IMG/VR virus record: IMGVR_UViG_3300034418_009680
Span: 1 to 33,905 of that record
Length of the DNA: 33,905 nucleotides
DNA from: a virus
Strand: one strand, 5' to 3'
Positions 32,451-33,905 of the stretch are shown piece after piece; within the stretch, counting starts at the first letter, position 1; each line of letters begins with the position of its first letter. The notes beneath the pieces were generated by a model that saw only the letters and a list, made by a program, of their open reading frames with translations, had not been told where the DNA came from and searched no databases. A program made the translations under genes and the position numbers.

Positions 32451-33896
32451 AATTACTTTAACAGCCATTGCGGCAGGGTTATTAGCTACTTTGCCACCAA
32501 ACAATCGGTCAAAGCCGAGAGATTGGCTAGCAACAACTATACGACGCTGCTCACGTACTTCGTAATCTTGCTCAACATTCACACCGCGAAGGCGAGGAAT
32601 AACAAAGTTAGAAGTGTTGACTGCGTACGCAATGTCTACACCATTTGCTTCTGCTGCGAAGTTATCAGAGATGAGTACGGGCGAACCATACACAGAACCG
32701 ATAGCACCAACCAGCTTGGTTGCTACATCAGAACCGACATCCGTGATGTCTGCGAAACCAGGATCTGCGATCAGATCATAGTAACGTGCTTGTGATACTA
32801 CATAAGTAACATCACTGGGCGACAGACCAAACTTGCCCATTGCAGCACGAGCTTCCAGCAATGCGGCAGCAGTAAGAGCAGTTACTGCGGTAGAACCAAG
32901 AGTAACCTGATTAGCTGCGCTAAGGGCAGGTACAGTAGACATATTAGCAAGACCAGAGATAGCAGGTGTAGTGTTACCATTAAGAACCATATCGTCTACT
33001 GCGCGAGCATGAGCGCGTGCAACGTTCTCGGTCATCATGGGAAGAAGATTTACAAGAATCTCTTCATCAATGTGATTATCGAGGAACGTAGTAGAAATCA
33101 TACGGTGAGCAGTAAGGATAATTTGATCTACGTCAAAAGTACCTGCAGTACCTGTACCATTTACACCATCATTAGTTACACCAGTTGTAGAACCGGTGAA
33201 ACGAGCATTCTCACCACCTTGAGAGAAGACAGCCTTTGAGGTGTCACTCTGCAGAGGAAGAATCATGGACTGAGAGTTCATGTTCAACTCACGGAAAGCT
33301 TGTGCCAGACGATACTGGAACTGAACTTCCTTCTCAAGAGCAGTTTGTACGCTAGTAGCGATGTTGGGCTGAGTACCTGGGTTACCAGAGTTGGGGTAAT
33401 CCATACCAGCTTTTTCAAGAGTTGCACGACCGTACTTGGTGTCCCAGCCTTTCTGAGTGAATACACCCAACATATGGGCATACATCAGCTCTTTTGAATG
33501 CTTCTCAAGATCGGCAGGATTTGCACGATCAGCGAATACACGCTTAGACTCACGCATCTTCTCGAGCTCTTCGCTCTTCTCTTCGAGGTCACGCTTGTAT
33601 TGAGCGATGACTTCTGCCATGTTAGCATCTTTTTCAGATAGCTTGGCTTCAACATCAGCCATCAAACGATCAGCGCCTGACTCGACACCAACCTTAATAG
33701 CTGTTTGTACTTCTTGTTCCTGCTGAGCTTTTGCTTCGGCTTCTGCCTGAGCTTTCTCAGCAGCTTCTTGTGCTGCCTTTTCTTCGGCAGCTTTTTGCTC
33801 GGCTTGCTTCATTGCAATCTTAGCAGCAGTCTCTTCTGCCACTTTCTTCGCAAAAGCTTCCAAGTCGACTTCGGGAGTTTTTACTTCTTCCGACAT
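32445..33896 (-). CDS. Major capsid protein, HK97 fold, with N-terminal coiled-coil scaffold region, 483 aa
   Basis: Residues 1-120 are an Ala/Glu/Lys/Gln-rich coiled coil (for example AEQKAAEEKAAQEAAEKAQA), typical of the delta domain that acts as a built-in scaffold and is removed by the prohead protease. Residues about 170-483 fit the HK97 capsid fold: FRELNMNSQSMILPL, AHRMISTTFLDNHIDEEILVNLL (extended spine helix region), ARAVDDMVLNGN, YVVSQARYYDLI and IPRLRGVNVEQDYEVREQRR near the end. The expected protease and portal genes would lie upstream beyond the window. GAGAT lies 5 bases before the ATG. Base composition is visibly more GC-rich than in the fiber genes, which fits codon selection for very high expression. 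Confidence 0.92.
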   Translation of the reverse strand: MSEEVKTPEVDLEAFAKKVAEETAAKIAMKQAEQKAAEEKAAQEAAEKAQAEAEAKAQQEQEVQTAIKVGVESGADRLMADVEAKLSEKDANMAEVIAQYKRDLEEKSEELEKMRESKRVFADRANPADLEKHSKELMYAHMLGVFTQKGWDTKYGRATLEKAGMDYPNSGNPGTQPNIATSVQTALEKEVQFQYRLAQAFRELNMNSQSMILPLQSDTSKAVFSQGGENARFTGSTTGVTNDGVNGTGTAGTFDVDQIILTAHRMISTTFLDNHIDEEILVNLLPMMTENVARAHARAVDDMVLNGNTTPAISGLANMSTVPALSAANQVTLGSTAVTALTAAALLEARAAMGKFGLSPSDVTYVVSQARYYDLIADPGFADITDVGSDVATKLVGAIGSVYGSPVLISDNFAAEANGVDIAYAVNTSNFVIPRLRGVNVEQDYEVREQRRIVVASQSLGFDRLFGGKVANNPAAMAVKVIT

Positions 33897-33905
33897 TTTG
33901 ATCTC

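Noticed and set aside
1-33905. Plus-strand ORFs of 60 to 190 codons across the window
   Set aside because: All lie opposite larger minus-strand genes with clear protein families or tail-module context, and none showed family motifs.

Overview
The window is a continuous stretch of the late structural region of a tailed double-stranded DNA phage (Caudoviricetes). Every supported gene lies on the minus strand, so transcription runs from high to low coordinates. The order matches the lambda/HK97 siphovirus plan: major capsid protein, head-tail connector, neck/tail-completion protein, gpU-like tail terminator, tail tube, gpG/gpGT-type tail assembly chaperones made by a -1 frameshift, tape measure, then gpM, gpL, gpK, gpI and gpJ homologues, followed by fiber and baseplate-periphery genes. 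The DNA is AT-rich, genes abut or overlap (ATGA and TAATG junctions), and sigma70-type promoters are visible. Several protein styles (collagen-like GXY fiber, GFTGGSY/LRG cassettes, a 74-residue conserved small protein) are ones I associate with marine phages. I infer a marine Gram-negative host but cannot name it. No integrase, repressor, tRNA, CRISPR array or insertion sequence was seen, so lytic versus temperate lifestyle cannot be decided.

Region 33896-28531 is the head-to-tube module. It holds the capsid gene with a long N-terminal coiled coil, a hairpin just after the capsid gene, three connector/neck/terminator genes, and the tube gene closed by a strong GGGGC-TTCG-GCCCC terminator. 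A near-consensus promoter follows at once and starts the tail-assembly module.

Region 28409-11697 is the tail-assembly and tail-tip module. The chaperone pair uses the heptamer A AAT TTT. The tape measure is 1267 residues. A 1256-residue collagen-like protein is inserted between the tape measure and gpM, where lambda has nothing. gpL carries about 490 extra N-terminal residues with Ig-like character and keeps the four Cys of the lambda gpL iron-sulfur site. gpK keeps both its JAMM and NlpC/P60 residues.

Region 11697-1 encodes the outer host-contact apparatus: a 1227-residue fiber whose first 30 residues look like the missing end of a fibronectin type III domain begun in gpJ, a 74-residue protein, a BppU-like 122-residue protein preceded by an exact-consensus promoter, a 1415-residue repeat protein, a 483-residue protein, and a fiber gene truncated by the left window edge. 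The most unusual points are the split FN3 domain at the gpJ/fiber junction, the collagen gene sharing an N-terminal module with its gpM neighbour, the enlarged gpL, and the separate promoters that divide the module.
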